From positions 62,001 to 126,000 of the forward strand of contig CAWJBC010000011.1 in assembly GCA_963840975.1 (NCBI GenBank): a stretch of 64,000 nucleotides of DNA, given 5' to 3'. A model generated the notes under the pieces. It was not told the DNA's origin. It ran no database searches and saw only the letters and a list, made by a program, of their open reading frames with translations. Positions within the stretch are counted from its first letter, which is position 1; each line of letters begins with the position of its first letter. The DNA comes from JAADJA01 sp963840975 (GTDB lineage: Bacteria; Bacteroidota; Bacteroidia; Bacteroidales; JAADJA01). The translations under genes were made by a program, and so were the position numbers. Below are positions 62,949-64,000 of this stretch, piece by piece.

Positions 62949-64000
62949 ATGAAAAAACTTTACAATTCGTTATCAGTTCACTGACAGTATTATCAATTGC
63001 AATCGCATTGATAATTACACCTACTGCAAACAAGGCAAAAATCAGGCAAACTCGAAAACCAAAAACAGGAATGGGGAAAACTGCTTGCCAATCACCCTTA
63101 CAACAACCGACCTCAGACAAATGTGTGACGAATGGAATCAGATTCCCGAGAGCCGACAGGCCTGATCTGGCTATGGAGCAGGATGTTTTAATGACAATGG
63201 ACCCGGCGACTGGTGCAAGTGCCAGCCGAAAGAAAGATGGTTGCTAATCAAAAAGTTGATGAGTTGCTGAAAACAAAAGGTCCAATTCCAGGCGTTACCT
63301 GGCAGGAAAGAGGTCCGAACAATGTTGGCGGACGCTCAAGAGCGCTGATGTTCGATCCCAACGATCCAACCTTCATAAAAAGGTATGGTCAGCCGGTGTT
63401 TCCGGAGGTCTTTGGTTTACCAATGATATTACGGCCAATCCACCTGTGTGGAACCATGTGGATGGTTTTTGGAACAATATTATTGTTTGCTGCATTGCAT
63501 TATAACCCGGCGAATACACTGGAATTTTATGTAGGAACCGGTGAAGGCTGGTTTAATGCAGACGCGCAGCGCGGAGGAGGCATCTGGAAAACTTCTGACG
63601 GCGGAGCCAACCTGGTAGTCAGCTTGCCAGGTACCGATCCGGGAGCGTACAACAGTGGGAGCCATTTCCAATACGTGAATAAGATTGTTGATCAAAAGCA
63701 ACGGATACATTTTCACTGCAACCAGAGGTTATTATTGCAAACTCTGGTGGTATTATGCGTTCAACCGATGGAGGATGCAACTGGACAAGGGTACTGAGCC
63801 AGTATGTTTCGGGTAGCTTATCGTGACTGGGGAGCAGATATTGAAATTGCAGCCAATGGCGATCTATATTGCAAGTATGGGTATTTACTCAGCCGGGCAA
63901 GTTTACAAGTCACTCAATGCCAACAACGGAGCTTCAGGAACTTGGACGAATTTATCTGCCAATATCGTTATGGCAGCCGCTAAAAGAGTTGAATTGGCTT
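62949..64000 (+). pseudogene. Exported BNR/VPS10-type propeller protein, many frameshifts, right end truncated
   Basis: From ATG 62949 (signal-like start) the coding sense jumps frame every 50-250 nt: LTVLSIAIALIITPTANKA, then DVLMTMDPATG, PGVTWQERGPNNVGGRSRALMFDPNDPTF, KKVWSAGVSGGLWFTND, YNPANTLEFYVGTGEGWFNADAQRGGGIWKTSDGGAN, MRSTDGGCNWTRVLSQYVSGSL. GPxNVGGRxRAL and repeated STDGGxxW are typical of BNR/sortilin-like propellers in large secreted Bacteroidota proteins, often with T9SS tails. The gene runs off the window. At least five indels are needed within 1 kb. Confidence 0.75.

Noticed and set aside
62788..63120. 110-codon minus-strand frame in the last kilobase
   Set aside because: Antisense to the propeller gene, with no signal or family; the region is full of indels so long frames are unreliable.

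Overview
The window looks like a contig segment from a Bacteroidota bacterium (Bacteroidales- or Lentimicrobium-like, probably metagenomic). The evidence is the type IX secretion (T9SS) protein PorV, two proteins ending in T9SS C-terminal sorting domains, lipoproteins with an acidic or Lys-Asp stretch after the lipidated Cys, a TonB-dependent receptor next to a DUF4249 lipoprotein, AT-rich spacers, and promoters of the Bacteroidota type (TTTG, about 19 nt, TAnnTTTG; perfect before the tRNA-Asp gene). No rRNA operon, CRISPR array, prophage or plasmid module was seen.

Layout. 0-9.4 kb: 5'-truncated T9SS cargo, M19-like dipeptidase, a palindromic MITE-like element, NupC nucleoside transporter, TatA, a ferritin-like lipoprotein, a conserved unknown and an APC permease. 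9.5-15.3 kb: exported AsnB-like protein, DnaB, FAA hydrolase, IspF, PorV. 15.6-23.6 kb: GuaB, three periplasmic chaperone genes (PpiC-type, SurA_N-like lipoprotein, SurA), MoxR ATPase and a dihydroorotate dehydrogenase-like protein. 23.7-32.6 kb: PD40 lipoprotein, CcoI/FixI-like P-type ATPase, small beta-barrel, ComEC, M28 peptidase with T9SS tail. 32.7-33.1 kb: tRNA-Asp with strong promoter and terminator, then a frameshifted GIY-YIG gene. 33.6-38.8 kb: four-gene operon of exported proteins (phage-tail-like adhesin, S1 protease, small repeat protein, large protein with a Dx(D/N)-repeat C-terminus). 39.0-44.0 kb: M20 dipeptidase, MFS transporter, RsmG, histidine kinase. 44.4-47.9 kb: a lipoprotein with a zinc-protease motif lies between a 348-bp direct repeat of the 3' end of a DUF2461 gene. 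48.2-55.2 kb: PorV-like barrel, frameshifted HhH protein, 21-bp minisatellite, frameshifted TonB-dependent receptor, DUF4249 lipoprotein. 55.4-60.7 kb: large beta-propeller protein, IS200/IS605-like Y1 transposase with REP hairpins in a 259-bp tandem duplication, two small exported proteins. 60.9-64 kb: a TPR/HTH regulator and a BNR-propeller exported protein, both broken by many indels.

How it fits together. Much of the window concerns the envelope: Tat and T9SS export, periplasmic folding, surface lipoproteins, secreted peptidases, and dipeptidase/amino-acid/nucleoside uptake, as expected of a scavenging heterotroph. The most unusual items are the S1-protease operon, the repeat-flanked metalloprotease lipoprotein, the transposase/REP locus, the heptad-coding minisatellite and the MITE-like palindrome. 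Indels are rare before about 50 kb and very dense after 60.9 kb, which looks more like poor consensus near a contig end than biology.
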